Made by a program: the position numbers and the translations under genes. A stretch of DNA of 64,000 nucleotides, taken from contig OZ244596.1 in the NCBI GenBank assembly GCA_965218235.1, positions 1 through 64,000 on the forward strand, read 5' to 3'. The number at the start of each line of letters is the position of its first letter. The first letter of the stretch is position 1. Below are positions 51,375 through 60,183 of this stretch, piece by piece. This DNA comes from CADCWK01 sp965218235 (GTDB lineage: Bacteria; Chloroflexota; Chloroflexia; Thermomicrobiales; UBA6265). The notes under the pieces are model-generated. The model was not told the origin of the DNA and did not search any database. It saw only the letters and a list, made by a program, of their open reading frames with translations.

Positions 51375-52985
51375 ATGGTCGCTGCCGAGATTCCCAGCCC
51401 GGATGCGGTCCAGTTGGCCTCGCCGGACTCATCCATATTACGTCGACTCATCGTCGTGACGGTCTTCCTCGGTGGTATCAGCAGCATCGGGATCGAGATC
51501 ACCGCCTCGCGGCTGGTCGCCCCGTACTTCGGCGACTCGACGTTGATCTGGGCCAACATCATCGGCCTGACCCTGGCGTTCCTGTCGCTCGGCTACTGGC
51601 TCGGCGGCAAGGTCGCCGACCGGCGGCCGTCCGCGACAGTGCTGTTCCTGATCGTCGGCGTCGCCGCCGGGTTCGCCGGGATCATCCCGCTACTGGCCCG
51701 GCCGGTCCTGGACGTTTCGCTGAGCGCCTTCGACGACGTTGCCGTCGGCGCCTTCTACGGCTCGCTGCTCGGGACGCTGGTCATCATCGGCGTCCCGATC
51801 ACGCTGCTGGGCTTCGTCTCGCCCTACGCGATTCGTCTGCTCGTCGATGATCTGGCCCGGTCCGGCAAGACGGCCGGCAATCTCTACGCGATCTCGACGC
51901 TCGGCTCGATCGCCGGCAGCTTCCTCCCGGTCCTGCTCCTGATCCCGACCCTCGGCACCGCCCGGACCTTCGTCGTCCTGGCCCTGCTCCTGCTCGTCCC
52001 GGCCCTGGTCGGCCTGCTCGTCCTGCGGCAGTTCCGCCCGGCGACGATGGTGACGATCGTCGCGGTCGTCATGCTCGTTCTGGCGATCTTCGGGGAGTCG
52101 CGGAACGTGCGGGCCGCCGAGTTCGGGACGCTGCTCTATCAGACGGAGTCGGAGTACAACTACATCCAGGTGGTCGAGGAGGACGGCACGGTCTCGCTCA
52201 TCCTCAACGAGGGCCACGCCGTTCACTCCGTCTACAACCCTGACCAGCTCCTGACCGGCGGTCCGTGGGACTATTTCATGGTGGCGCCGCTTCTCGGCGG
52301 GACGAGCGTCCCATCAACGGTCGACAACGCCATGCTGATCGGTCTGGCGGGCGGGACGATTGCCCGGCAACTGACGGCGGCCTACGGTCCGATCCCGATC
52401 GACGGCGTCGAGATCGACCCCGAGATCGCCCGGCTCGGCGATGAGTACTTCCACATGAGCGAGGAGGCGCCGGGCCTCGATGTCCACGTCGAGGACGGCC
52501 GGTACTATCTCCGGACCAATGACCAGCGCTACGACCTGATCGGAGTCGACGCCTACCACCAGCCCTACATCCCGTTCCAGCTCACGACGACCGAGTTCTT
52601 TGGCGAGATCGCGGATCACCTCAGCCCCGGCGGCGTGACGGCGATCAACGTCGGCCGCACGGATACGGACTACCGGCTGGTCGACGCGATCGCCTCGACC
52701 ATGAACGACGTCTTCCCTTATGTCTACGCGATCGACACGGCACGGTACGACAATACGCTGCTGGTCGGCTCGATGTCGGCCGGAGGGATCGGCGCGATGG
52801 TGACGACGACAGCCGGCCTGACCCCCGGCACCCCGCTCCAGATCACAGCCAGCGAGGCGCTCGCCGACGGAGACATTCGGCTGATCGATCCGGGCGGCGA
52901 GGTCTTCACCGACGACCACGCCCCGGTCGAGCAGGTCGTCGACCTGATCATCCTCGATGAAGCCCGGCGCCGGGAGGGCCAGTAA
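51375..52985 (+). CDS. membrane-bound spermidine synthase-like protein
   Basis: A 536-aa protein with about seven TM helices in the N-terminal 230 residues (IVVTVFLGGISSIGIEITAS through LTLAFLSLGYWLGGKVADRR to FRPATMVTIVAVVMLVLAI) and a C-terminal SAM-type methyltransferase-like domain. The usual GGGDG glycine motif of aminopropyltransferases reads LIGLAGGTIARQL, followed by VEIDPEIARLGDEYF and LIGVDAYHQPY. Activity on polyamines is therefore uncertain. It overlaps pgeF by 1 nt (TAATG), so the genes are coupled. The start is ATG 51375, closely behind GGAGG. Confidence 0.85.
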   Translation: MVAAEIPSPDAVQLASPDSSILRRLIVVTVFLGGISSIGIEITASRLVAPYFGDSTLIWANIIGLTLAFLSLGYWLGGKVADRRPSATVLFLIVGVAAGFAGIIPLLARPVLDVSLSAFDDVAVGAFYGSLLGTLVIIGVPITLLGFVSPYAIRLLVDDLARSGKTAGNLYAISTLGSIAGSFLPVLLLIPTLGTARTFVVLALLLLVPALVGLLVLRQFRPATMVTIVAVVMLVLAIFGESRNVRAAEFGTLLYQTESEYNYIQVVEEDGTVSLILNEGHAVHSVYNPDQLLTGGPWDYFMVAPLLGGTSVPSTVDNAMLIGLAGGTIARQLTAAYGPIPIDGVEIDPEIARLGDEYFHMSEEAPGLDVHVEDGRYYLRTNDQRYDLIGVDAYHQPYIPFQLTTTEFFGEIADHLSPGGVTAINVGRTDTDYRLVDAIASTMNDVFPYVYAIDTARYDNTLLVGSMSAGGIGAMVTTTAGLTPGTPLQITASEALADGDIRLIDPGGEVFTDDHAPVEQVVDLIILDEARRREGQ

Positions 52986-53791
52986 TGACAATCTCGAACA
53001 GTGCTCCGTCCACGCTTCCAACCGTCGCCTCCCGGCTCCTCGAGAAGCAGGACTGGCTCACCTACGGCTTGACCCGCAGAGTGGCCGGGATCGGGCTGGC
53101 CGACGGCAACGTCAGCTACAGCGGCGGGCGCGACCAGACCGACGCCTGGGCGATGCGCCAGCGATGGCTGACACCGCTCGGTCTCAATCCCGATTCGATC
53201 GTGACGACCGGTCAGGTCCACGGGAGCAGCGTCCTGACCGTCGACGCCTTCGACCGTGGCCGCGGCGCCCAACCCGGCTCGGCGATCCTCGGGCTGGCCG
53301 ATGCGATGATGTCGCGGGACGCCGGGCCGGTGCTGTTCTCACTCCATGCCGACTGCCTGCCGATCCTGCTGGCCGACCCGGTCCGGCGCGTCGTCGCCGT
53401 CGTCCACGCCGGCTGGCGAGGAACCGTCGCCGACATCGCCCGACTGACCGTCGTCGCGATGACCGAGCAGTACGGCTGCGACCCTGCCGACCTGGTCGCC
53501 TTCCTCGGCCCCGCCATTTCGGGTGGAAACTACGAGGTCGGCGACGACGTCATCGTGGCCTGGCGACTGATGCCGGATGCGACTCCGGAGGCCTTCTGGC
53601 CCGGCCGGCAGGGTCGCTGGCAGTTCGACGCGGTCATCGCCAATGAGTCGCGTCTGCTCGCGGCCGGTCTGTCGCCGGCGAACATCGAGCGCAGCGGAAT
53701 CTGCACCTGGCGTTCGGCCGATGACTGGTTCTCCCATCGCGCCCAGGGTCCGGCGACAGGCCGGTTCGGTGCCTTCATCGCGATTCGATGA
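52985..53791 (+). CDS. pgeF: laccase-domain (PgeF/YfiH) purine nucleoside phosphorylase/peptidoglycan-editing protein
   Basis: A 268-aa protein of the DUF152/YfiH family; members have been shown to act on purine nucleosides and to remove wrong L-Ser from peptidoglycan stems. The zinc ligands are present in QVHGSSV, LHADCLPILLADP and VVHAGWRGTVADIA. The usual GPxIxxxCYEV motif reads GPAISGGNYEVG, lacking the Cys. Its ATG overlaps the stop of the preceding gene. The downstream PLP protein YggS is a common partner of this family. Confidence 0.92.
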   Translation: MTISNSAPSTLPTVASRLLEKQDWLTYGLTRRVAGIGLADGNVSYSGGRDQTDAWAMRQRWLTPLGLNPDSIVTTGQVHGSSVLTVDAFDRGRGAQPGSAILGLADAMMSRDAGPVLFSLHADCLPILLADPVRRVVAVVHAGWRGTVADIARLTVVAMTEQYGCDPADLVAFLGPAISGGNYEVGDDVIVAWRLMPDATPEAFWPGRQGRWQFDAVIANESRLLAAGLSPANIERSGICTWRSADDWFSHRAQGPATGRFGAFIAIR

Positions 53792-53853
53792 GGTCGATGG
53801 TCCTTCATCCTTCCCCGGCACCCAGCGGAAACCAACGACGGACGGAGCGAGCG

Positions 53854-54561
53854 TTGTCGAACCTTGAGGAGCGGATCGCCTCCACCCAGCAGCGTATCCA
53901 GGCCGCCTGCCAACGCGCCGGGCGGGATGCCACGTCAGTGCGACTGGTCGCGGTCAGCAAGACAGTCGATGGGACGGTCATCGCCGACGCGCGGCGCCTC
54001 GGGCTCATCCACTTCGGGGAGAATCGGGTCCAGGACGCGACCCGGAAATTCGCCGCCCTCGACGGTCTGCCGATCAGATTGCACCTGATTGGTCAGTTGC
54101 AGACCAATAAGGTCCGGGCGGCGGCCAGCATCGCTCATGAGATCGAGTCGGTCGATCGCAAGGGGCTGATCGACGCGTTGGAAGCTGAGGCGAGGAAGCT
54201 GGCCGACCGCGGAGCACTGGCCGCCGGAGACCGATTGCCGGTCCTGCTTCAGGTCAACGTCGCCCGCGAAGAGCAAAAGTCCGGCTGCGCGCCCGAAGAC
54301 GCGGCGGCGCTGGTCGAGGCGCTCCTCGCGGCACCGACACTGAACCCGCACGGCCTGATGACCATCGCGCCACTGGTCCCAACCGCGGAGGACGCCCGCC
54401 CGACGTTCATCGCCCTGCGAGCGCTCCGCGACGACCTTCAGTCACAGTTTCCGGAAGCGAATCTCGGAACGCTCTCGATGGGTATGACCAACGACTTCGA
54501 GGTCGCCATTGAAGAAGGATCGACCTCGGTCCGTATCGGTCGAGCCATCTTCGCGCCGTAA
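53854..54561 (+). CDS. YggS-family pyridoxal phosphate homeostasis protein
   Basis: A 235-aa PLP-binding protein that buffers PLP; it lacks a known reaction. PLP Lys is K36 in VRLVAVSKTV. HFGENRVQD, LHLIGQLQTNK, VNVAREEQKSG, HGLMTIAPLV and the C-terminal SMGMTNDFEVAIEEGSTSVR are signatures. The start is probably TTG 53854, with GGAG 7 nt upstream; the frame opens earlier (53788). It follows pgeF by 62 bp, the pgeF-yggS order seen in many bacteria near cell-division genes, although none are here. Confidence 0.93.
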   Translation: MSNLEERIASTQQRIQAACQRAGRDATSVRLVAVSKTVDGTVIADARRLGLIHFGENRVQDATRKFAALDGLPIRLHLIGQLQTNKVRAAASIAHEIESVDRKGLIDALEAEARKLADRGALAAGDRLPVLLQVNVAREEQKSGCAPEDAAALVEALLAAPTLNPHGLMTIAPLVPTAEDARPTFIALRALRDDLQSQFPEANLGTLSMGMTNDFEVAIEEGSTSVRIGRAIFAP

Positions 54562-54881
54562 TCGGGCAAGATCGACATGGCGTCCGCCACGCAGGGACGA
54601 TCTCTATCGAACGACCGTCCACCACGGCGGCCATGGTCGCCAGACGAGACCGGCACCGCCGATACCGTGTCGTACCGACGTCGATAGACACTGACCACCA
54701 GCAACCTTACGCAATATGGCGCCCCTCGATTCGCCGGCGGCGCGGACGACCGCAAGGGATCGCCCCTACGACAAGGCTCCTGCCGTGGATGAGTACCAAT
54801 GTCATTTCGACGTAAACGCCAGACGCCGACCGGATTACCCGGCCGGCGTCTCGCTTCGTGTTCCCTCCCATGCCAACGGAG
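54562..54881. other. convergent intergenic region
   Basis: A 320-bp gap between yggS and the UPF0182 gene. Apart from a terminator-like hairpin at 54821-54851, nothing was recognised. Confidence 0.5.
54821..54851 (-). terminator. probable terminator of the UPF0182 gene
   Basis: A 13-bp stem with one mismatch (54821-54833 with 54839-54851) and a 5-nt loop lies 30 bp past the UPF0182 stop. On the minus strand it is followed by TGGCGTTT, so the T-run is weak. Confidence 0.55.
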
Positions 54882-57728
54882 CTAGGGCGCCGTGGTCGGG
54901 GCGGCGGCGGGCGTGCCGCTCAGCTGGCCCAGGATCGCCTGGACGCGCGCCTGTTCCTCGCCATAGGTCGTCCAGTCTCCGTGAGCAAGGGCGGCCTGGG
55001 CCCGGTCGTACGCGGCCAGGGCCTCACCGGCCAGGGTCTGCTCCTCCGGAGAGATCGAGATCGGCGGGATGGTCGGCGTCGCCTCCCCGGTGGGTGGCGC
55101 GGTGACCGGGGCGGTGCCGGTCGCCGGGTCGACCGGGATCTGATCGCCCTGGCCGGCCAGGAGCGCCTCGAGCGCCTCGGCGTAGGTGGGTTGCATGACC
55201 ACGGCACCGCCGCCGGCCACGATCACCCGGCCGAGCTGCGGGAAGGCTCCCGGTGAGTTGACCGCCTGGATGTAGAGCGGCTGGACATAGAGGATCGTGT
55301 CGTTGATCGGGATGACCAGCAGGTTGCCGCGGATGATCTGCGACCCACCTTGCCCAAGCAGCGTCAGTTCCTGCGCGATCGTCGGGTTCTGGTCGATGCT
55401 CGCTTCGATCTGCTGCGGGCCGAGCGGGGCGTTGTCGCGTGGGAACCGGTAGAGCGTGAGCAGGTTGTTACCCTGAGTATCGGTGCGGCCACCGAGCCAG
55501 GAGGCCATGTTCTGTCGGGCCAGCCGCGCGCCCGGTACGAACGGCCGGACGAGCGTGAAGTCCGCCGCCGCCTCGCCGGGGTAAGCCAGCGTGACAAAGT
55601 ACGGTTCGAGCGGGGCGTCGCCCGTCGCGCCGCCCGGCGGGATCGCCCACTGATCGTTGCCGTCGTAGAACGTACCGGGGTCAGTGGTGTGATAGCGGTT
55701 CAGGATGTTGCTCTGGGCCTGGAACAGCAACTCCGGGTAGCGGAAGTGCTCGGCCACGGCCGGTGGCGCCTCCGCGATCGGCTGGAACAGATTGCCGTAG
55801 ATCTCGCCGTAGGCATCCGCGACCGGATCCGCAGTGTCGGTCCGGTAGAAGGTCATCGCGCCATCGTAGGCGTTGACTGTCACCTTGACGCTGTTTCGGA
55901 TGTAGTTGATCGCGCCGGTGCTGTTGGCCCCCGGCCAGCGGTCCGACATGGTGTAGGCGTCGATCACCCAGACCAGCTGGCCATCGGCGATCACCATGTA
56001 CGGGTCGTCGTCGTACTGGAGGAACGGCGCCACTTGCTGGACCCGCTCCCGGATGTCCCGGTGGATCAGCAGCTGGGAGTCACCCGTGATCTCGCCGCTG
56101 ATGGCGAGGTTGCGGTCGCCCAGGGCGAGCCACGACATCAGCCGGGTGAAGGTGTCGTCAAGCCGAATGGCGCCGGAGGCTGGCCGGCTGTAGGGCTCGG
56201 CGATCTGGCTGCCCTCGGTGTACTCAGCGACGTTGGTATTGACGACGCAGTACGTCAGCCCACTGTCGCCGAAGTAGATCTGTGGCTGCGTGATCGGCAC
56301 GACCGCGTTCTCGAGGTTGGAGAGCCCGGCGATCGTGAACTCGGGCTGACCGCTGTTCGTCGATCCGGCGACAGGGCTCAGCACAACGCCGTAGCCGTGG
56401 GTGTAGCGAAGGTGGAGATTGGTCCACGACTGGGCGTTGTCCGGCAACCCGTTTACGTCGAGCTCGCGCGGGGCGACCAGGACCTGCTGCTCCTGCCCAT
56501 TGATCACGTACCGGTCGACATCGGCGTCATTGAAGACGTAGAAGCGCTCGATCGCCTGGAGTTGCTGGAAGGCGACCGTCGCGGAGCGATAGTCCCAGAG
56601 CCGGACGTTGTCGATGGTCTGGGCGTTGGAGTCGAGGTCGGCTCGCGTCGGGATCCCCTGGCCGGACAGATCGCTCGACTGGAGATTGTCGAGGCCGAAG
56701 GAGGTCCGGGTCATCGCGATGTTGTCGGCGATGTAGGGCGTCTCCCGGCGGAGCTGGCTCGGCTCGACGAAGGTCCGCTGGACAATGGCAGGGACGATGG
56801 CGCCGAGCAGGAGCTGGGCGCCGATCCAGACGCCGGCGATGATGACGAGCAGGCGGAACTGGAACCGGCGGATACTGATCAGGAGGGCGATCGCGGCGCC
56901 GATGCTGATCACGACGAGCGCGTAGTTGGCGAACTGCTGGATCGTGGCGTCGGTGTAGGTGACGCCGGTGACGGGGCCGCGGTTGGAGTAGACGAGCAGG
57001 TAGTTGTTGACCCAGTAGCGGGCACCGATCAGGACGAGCAGAACGGCGCCAAGCACCAGGATGTGGGACCGCATCCGGTCCTGAATCCGGAAGTACTGCA
57101 CCGAGATCGAGGACCGGAGCAGATAGACGCCCGAGACCGCCAAGAGACTCAGGATGACGAGACTGGTCAGCGTCCCAAGCACGCGCAGCACGACCGGCAG
57201 GATGAAGAAGTAGAACCCAACGTCCAGCCCGTAGGCCGGTTCGTCGACCCCGAACGTCTGCCGGTTGAGGGCAAAGAGCCACTGCTCCCAGTTCGAGGAG
57301 ACAGCGGAACCGACCCCGAAGGCAACGATCACCGTGAACGCGGCCAGGACTCCGAGCAGCAACCGGCCGGTGAGAATCGAGAGCGAGCCGGATGGCCGGG
57401 TGCCTCTGGTCCGGCGAAGCGCCAGGACGAGATTGCCGCCGACGAACAGGACGGCGACGAGGAAACCGACTACGAACAGGATCGATGAGGCAACCAGGCG
57501 AGTGGTCAGGATTTCGCGGTAGCCGGTGCTGCTGAACCACCACCAGTCCACCCAGAGCGAGGCCGTCGACGAGACGATGATCAGCGCCACGATGATGACG
57601 ACGGCGGCGATGATCATCCGGCGGGTCGAGGCGGAGATCCGCGGAAGACCAGGAATACCGGACCCACCCGAGCCGCCATTGCCCTTGCCGCCGGGCCGCC
57701 GCTGGAAATCGCTGATACGGTCTACCAC
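54882..57728 (-). CDS. UPF0182 family membrane protein
   Basis: A 948-aa UPF0182 protein, widespread in actinobacteria and Chloroflexi and without known function. The N-terminal 300 residues hold about seven TM helices (first at about 37-58, then WWWFSSTGYREILTTRLVAS). The remaining large outer domain includes QLRRETPYIADNIAMTR, LRYTHGYGVVLSPVA, FLQYDDDPYMVIADGQLVWV and IDAYTMSDRWPG. A short helical tail follows a Thr/Pro linker. The start is GTG at 57728 behind AGAGGG. It stands alone with its own terminator. Confidence 0.93.
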   Translation of the reverse strand: MVDRISDFQRRPGGKGNGGSGGSGIPGLPRISASTRRMIIAAVVIIVALIIVSSTASLWVDWWWFSSTGYREILTTRLVASSILFVVGFLVAVLFVGGNLVLALRRTRGTRPSGSLSILTGRLLLGVLAAFTVIVAFGVGSAVSSNWEQWLFALNRQTFGVDEPAYGLDVGFYFFILPVVLRVLGTLTSLVILSLLAVSGVYLLRSSISVQYFRIQDRMRSHILVLGAVLLVLIGARYWVNNYLLVYSNRGPVTGVTYTDATIQQFANYALVVISIGAAIALLISIRRFQFRLLVIIAGVWIGAQLLLGAIVPAIVQRTFVEPSQLRRETPYIADNIAMTRTSFGLDNLQSSDLSGQGIPTRADLDSNAQTIDNVRLWDYRSATVAFQQLQAIERFYVFNDADVDRYVINGQEQQVLVAPRELDVNGLPDNAQSWTNLHLRYTHGYGVVLSPVAGSTNSGQPEFTIAGLSNLENAVVPITQPQIYFGDSGLTYCVVNTNVAEYTEGSQIAEPYSRPASGAIRLDDTFTRLMSWLALGDRNLAISGEITGDSQLLIHRDIRERVQQVAPFLQYDDDPYMVIADGQLVWVIDAYTMSDRWPGANSTGAINYIRNSVKVTVNAYDGAMTFYRTDTADPVADAYGEIYGNLFQPIAEAPPAVAEHFRYPELLFQAQSNILNRYHTTDPGTFYDGNDQWAIPPGGATGDAPLEPYFVTLAYPGEAAADFTLVRPFVPGARLARQNMASWLGGRTDTQGNNLLTLYRFPRDNAPLGPQQIEASIDQNPTIAQELTLLGQGGSQIIRGNLLVIPINDTILYVQPLYIQAVNSPGAFPQLGRVIVAGGGAVVMQPTYAEALEALLAGQGDQIPVDPATGTAPVTAPPTGEATPTIPPISISPEEQTLAGEALAAYDRAQAALAHGDWTTYGEEQARVQAILGQLSGTPAAAPTTAP

Positions 57729-57932
57729 AGGTCCCTCTATCGTCTAACAGGCAACAAACACCCGCTCGCTCGCACGAGCCGGAACGGGTTGACCGGGAGT
57801 GAGAACCGCCGACGCATCGCCGCGGATACCATGCGGCCCGCTGGGTTCATTCTGCTACGCTTCCCGTCGGTCCGTTCGGCCTCCCGGCAGCGATGCCGAA
57901 GACCATCGCCCAGGAATCCCGGAAAGAGCTGG

Positions 57933-58745
57933 ATGCCCGTTCGTGTCAACAGCCTCGCCAGCGGCAGCTCTGGCAACGCCACCCTGATCCAGACCGGAAC
58001 GACCCAGCTGCTGATCGACGCCGGGATCGGTCCGCGTTCGCTTGCCACCGGACTTCGGCAGTATGGCACGGCGCCGGACCGGCTCGATGCCGTCGCCGTC
58101 ACGCACGAGCACTCGGATCACATCCGTGGTCTCGGCCCGGTGGTCCGGGCCGGGGTCCCGCTGATCTCGACCGCCGGTACGGCCTCGGGGATCGAACTGA
58201 ACGTGTCCAGGCGGACGACGATCCAGGGGTCGGGGTCGATCAGCGTCGGTGATCTCACCCTGACGGCCCTGACCGTCTCCCACGACGCGAGAGAACCGGT
58301 CGCCTATGTCGTCGAGCACGCCGACGCCCGGATCCTGCTCCTGACCGACCTCGGGCAGTTCCACGATGACTACCTGCCCTGGCTCGCGACCGCCGACCTG
58401 ATCATCCTGGAGTCGAACCACGACGAGGACCTCCTCCGGCGCGGTCCTTACCCACCCCATCTCAAGCGTCGCGTCGCCTCCCCGCTCGGCCATCTCTCGA
58501 ACCTCGTGGCGGCCGACGCCCTGGCCCGCGCCCTCAGGGATCGCCGGAGCATTCCCACCATCTGGCTGGGCCACCTGTCCGACACGAACAACCGGCCGCT
58601 GCTCGCGGTGCAGGCGACGGTAGCGGCACTGGCCGGAGTCGGTCGGGTCGCCCCTGTCGTGGCACTCAACCGGGGCAAGGCCACCCCCGGCTGGTCGTCG
58701 GACCCCGAGCAGCGTCCAGCCGTCCAGGCTCCCCTGCTCACCTGA
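57933..58745 (+). CDS. MBL-fold metallohydrolase, YycJ/WalJ-like
   Basis: A 270-aa metallo-beta-lactamase-fold hydrolase. It begins VRVNSLASGSSGNATLIQTG, typical of the YycJ/WalJ subgroup of DNA-linked exonucleases. The metal site is THEHSDHIRGL, then TVSHDAREPVAYVVE and LLTDLG, and LESNHDEDLLRRGPYPPHLK, with LGHLS later. ATG 57933 is preferred over the earlier open frame. Its place beside the WalRK system seen in Firmicutes is not kept here. Confidence 0.9.
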   Translation: MPVRVNSLASGSSGNATLIQTGTTQLLIDAGIGPRSLATGLRQYGTAPDRLDAVAVTHEHSDHIRGLGPVVRAGVPLISTAGTASGIELNVSRRTTIQGSGSISVGDLTLTALTVSHDAREPVAYVVEHADARILLLTDLGQFHDDYLPWLATADLIILESNHDEDLLRRGPYPPHLKRRVASPLGHLSNLVAADALARALRDRRSIPTIWLGHLSDTNNRPLLAVQATVAALAGVGRVAPVVALNRGKATPGWSSDPEQRPAVQAPLLT

Positions 58746-58913
58746 CCGGCTTCGACCTGTTCCGGGCTTCCCGGTGATGCTGAACGGATGCGCCATTGAC
58801 CGCGGCGACGCTCATCCACCTCGCCCACCCCGAAGTGGTCAACCCTATACTCACGGCGATCATGTACTCGTATGTCAGGCGATGGTCCCGGACCGTCCGC
58901 CCGGAGGACGTCG

Positions 58914-59282
58914 GTGGACACCATCATCCTGATCCATGACCGGCTCTCGAATGCGGTCATCTTCTTCATGGTCGTGATCGGTCTCTGGGGATTCTTCTCG
59001 TTCTTTCGTGGCGAGGAGCTGGCTGGCAGTCTGGGCGGCGCGTTCGTCATTGGGCAGGGTCTGCTGATGGCGCAGGCGCTTATCGGACTGATCCTCGTGT
59101 TCGAGGGTGCTCGCCCACTGGCCTCGCTCCATTATGTCTACGGGACGGTGATCGTTCTGCTGCTTCCGTTCGCCTACACCTTCGTCCGAGACCGGTATCC
59201 GCGCCAGGGTCTTCTCCTGTGCAGCACGGTCGCGCTCTTCATAGCCGCTCTGGCGGTTCGGGCGATCGTCACTGGCTCCTGA
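58914..59282 (+). CDS. small four-TM membrane protein
   Basis: A 122-aa protein with four TM helices (about residues 10-30, 37-60, 67-88, 95-116) and short loops. No known domain is recognised; the HDRLSNAVIFFMVVIGLWG start and SLHYVYGTVIVL are the clearest landmarks and recall small heme-less cytochrome-like membrane proteins, but no paired His pattern is certain. The start is GTG 58914 with GGAGG 6 nt upstream. It lies about 170 bp downstream of the MBL gene. Confidence 0.7.
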   Translation: MDTIILIHDRLSNAVIFFMVVIGLWGFFSFFRGEELAGSLGGAFVIGQGLLMAQALIGLILVFEGARPLASLHYVYGTVIVLLLPFAYTFVRDRYPRQGLLLCSTVALFIAALAVRAIVTGS

Positions 59283-59368
59283 TCTGCCACGGAACCAGCG
59301 GTTGCTCTGTCGCCCTCCGCGATCGTCCAGGTGGACAGATGGAGCCATCACCAGCGCCGATCCGCGCA

Positions 59369-59416
59369 TATTGACGATTTATCAATAATAAGCGCAAAGT
59401 ATTGACAGTGTATCGA
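59369..59416. promoter_or_regulatory. two operator-like direct repeats
   Basis: Two 17-bp elements, 59369-59385 and 59400-59416, match in 13 of 17 positions with a 31-bp period, close to three helical turns. Each has TTGA-N7-TCAA or TTGA-N7-TCGA symmetry. The second contains the -35 box of the promoter below, so a bound protein would control it. Confidence 0.6.
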
Positions 59417-59431
59417 CACGGCCCGTACAAT
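59402..59431 (+). promoter_or_regulatory. sigma70-type promoter of the HTH gene
   Basis: TTGACA (59402-59407), an 18-nt spacer and TACAAT (59426-59431) make a near-consensus promoter, about 110 bp before the GTG of the HTH gene. An inverted repeat, CCCGTAC (59422-59428) and GTACGGG (59438-59444), overlaps the -10. Confidence 0.8.
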
Positions 59432-59540
59432 CCGTTCGTACGGGCAGAGACGCCAATTGGTCGGATGTTGCTGCCCACCACCCCGTGTCCTCGCAGAGTT
59501 TGATTCATCACCTGACAGGCGTCCTAGAGGAGGGCCGGCC

Positions 59541-60068
59541 GTGGAAGCCGAGGTTCGCGATGACCGGGAGGTCGTCGACCAGGCGTTGCAACTGGTCTAC
59601 AGCCAGTATCATCGTCTGGCGATGCAACTCTCACCGGAGTCCTTCCAGAAGATCTCCATGGAAGAACTCCGCGATGGTCAGTTCGGTCGTGATCTGGCGC
59701 GCCTCTCGCTAATGGCCCACGGTAAGGTCCGCGAGGAGAAGGAAGACGTCCTCGAAGCGATCGAGTCGGTCCTTCAACTGCTCTTCTGGCCGATCGGCGC
59801 GGAGGATTACTCGGTTCCGCGCTCTTTCTGGGATTCGGACCTCGGTCGGATCCTAGCGCAGGCAAAGTACCGTGCTTATGAGCCGAGCGAACTGATCAGC
59901 ATTGGCAATGCCGCCCAGGCGCTTGGTGTGACCCGACCGACCATCTACCGCTGGATGGACGAGCGCTCGCTCGATTACGTCCGCGATGAGATGAGCGGCC
60001 GGACATTCGTCGTCCGGCGGGACATCGACAACCGGAAGCGCGTCGAGAGCGAACTGAGCGCAGGTTAG
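59541..60068 (+). CDS. HTH protein with MerR/excisionase-type domain
   Basis: A 175-aa protein. The first 110 residues are helical and charged (VDQALQLVYSQYHRLAMQLS, VREEKEDVLEAIESVLQLLF) with no named domain. The C-terminal 60 residues form a helix-turn-helix of the MerR-like/excisionase type: ISIGNAAQALGVTRPTIYRW then DEMSGRTFVVRRDIDN. The start is GTG 59541 with GGAGG 7 nt upstream. The strong repeat-bearing promoter and own terminator suggest an autoregulated single gene. Confidence 0.8.
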   Translation: MEAEVRDDREVVDQALQLVYSQYHRLAMQLSPESFQKISMEELRDGQFGRDLARLSLMAHGKVREEKEDVLEAIESVLQLLFWPIGAEDYSVPRSFWDSDLGRILAQAKYRAYEPSELISIGNAAQALGVTRPTIYRWMDERSLDYVRDEMSGRTFVVRRDIDNRKRVESELSAG

Positions 60069-60079
60069 TCCAACGTCCA

Positions 60080-60130
60080 GAGGAGGGCCCGGAGCGACGC
60101 GAATGTCGCTCCGGGCCCTCCTCACGTTTT
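60080..60130 (+). terminator. intrinsic terminator of the HTH gene
   Basis: A perfect 19-bp stem (60080-60098 with 60105-60123) with a 6-nt loop, followed by ACGTTTT. It ends 60 bp before the convergent alr gene. Confidence 0.92.
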
Positions 60131-60183
60131 CGTTGCTCGATCGACCGATTCGTTATGTCCACTTCCAGATGAGACGTCGGGAG

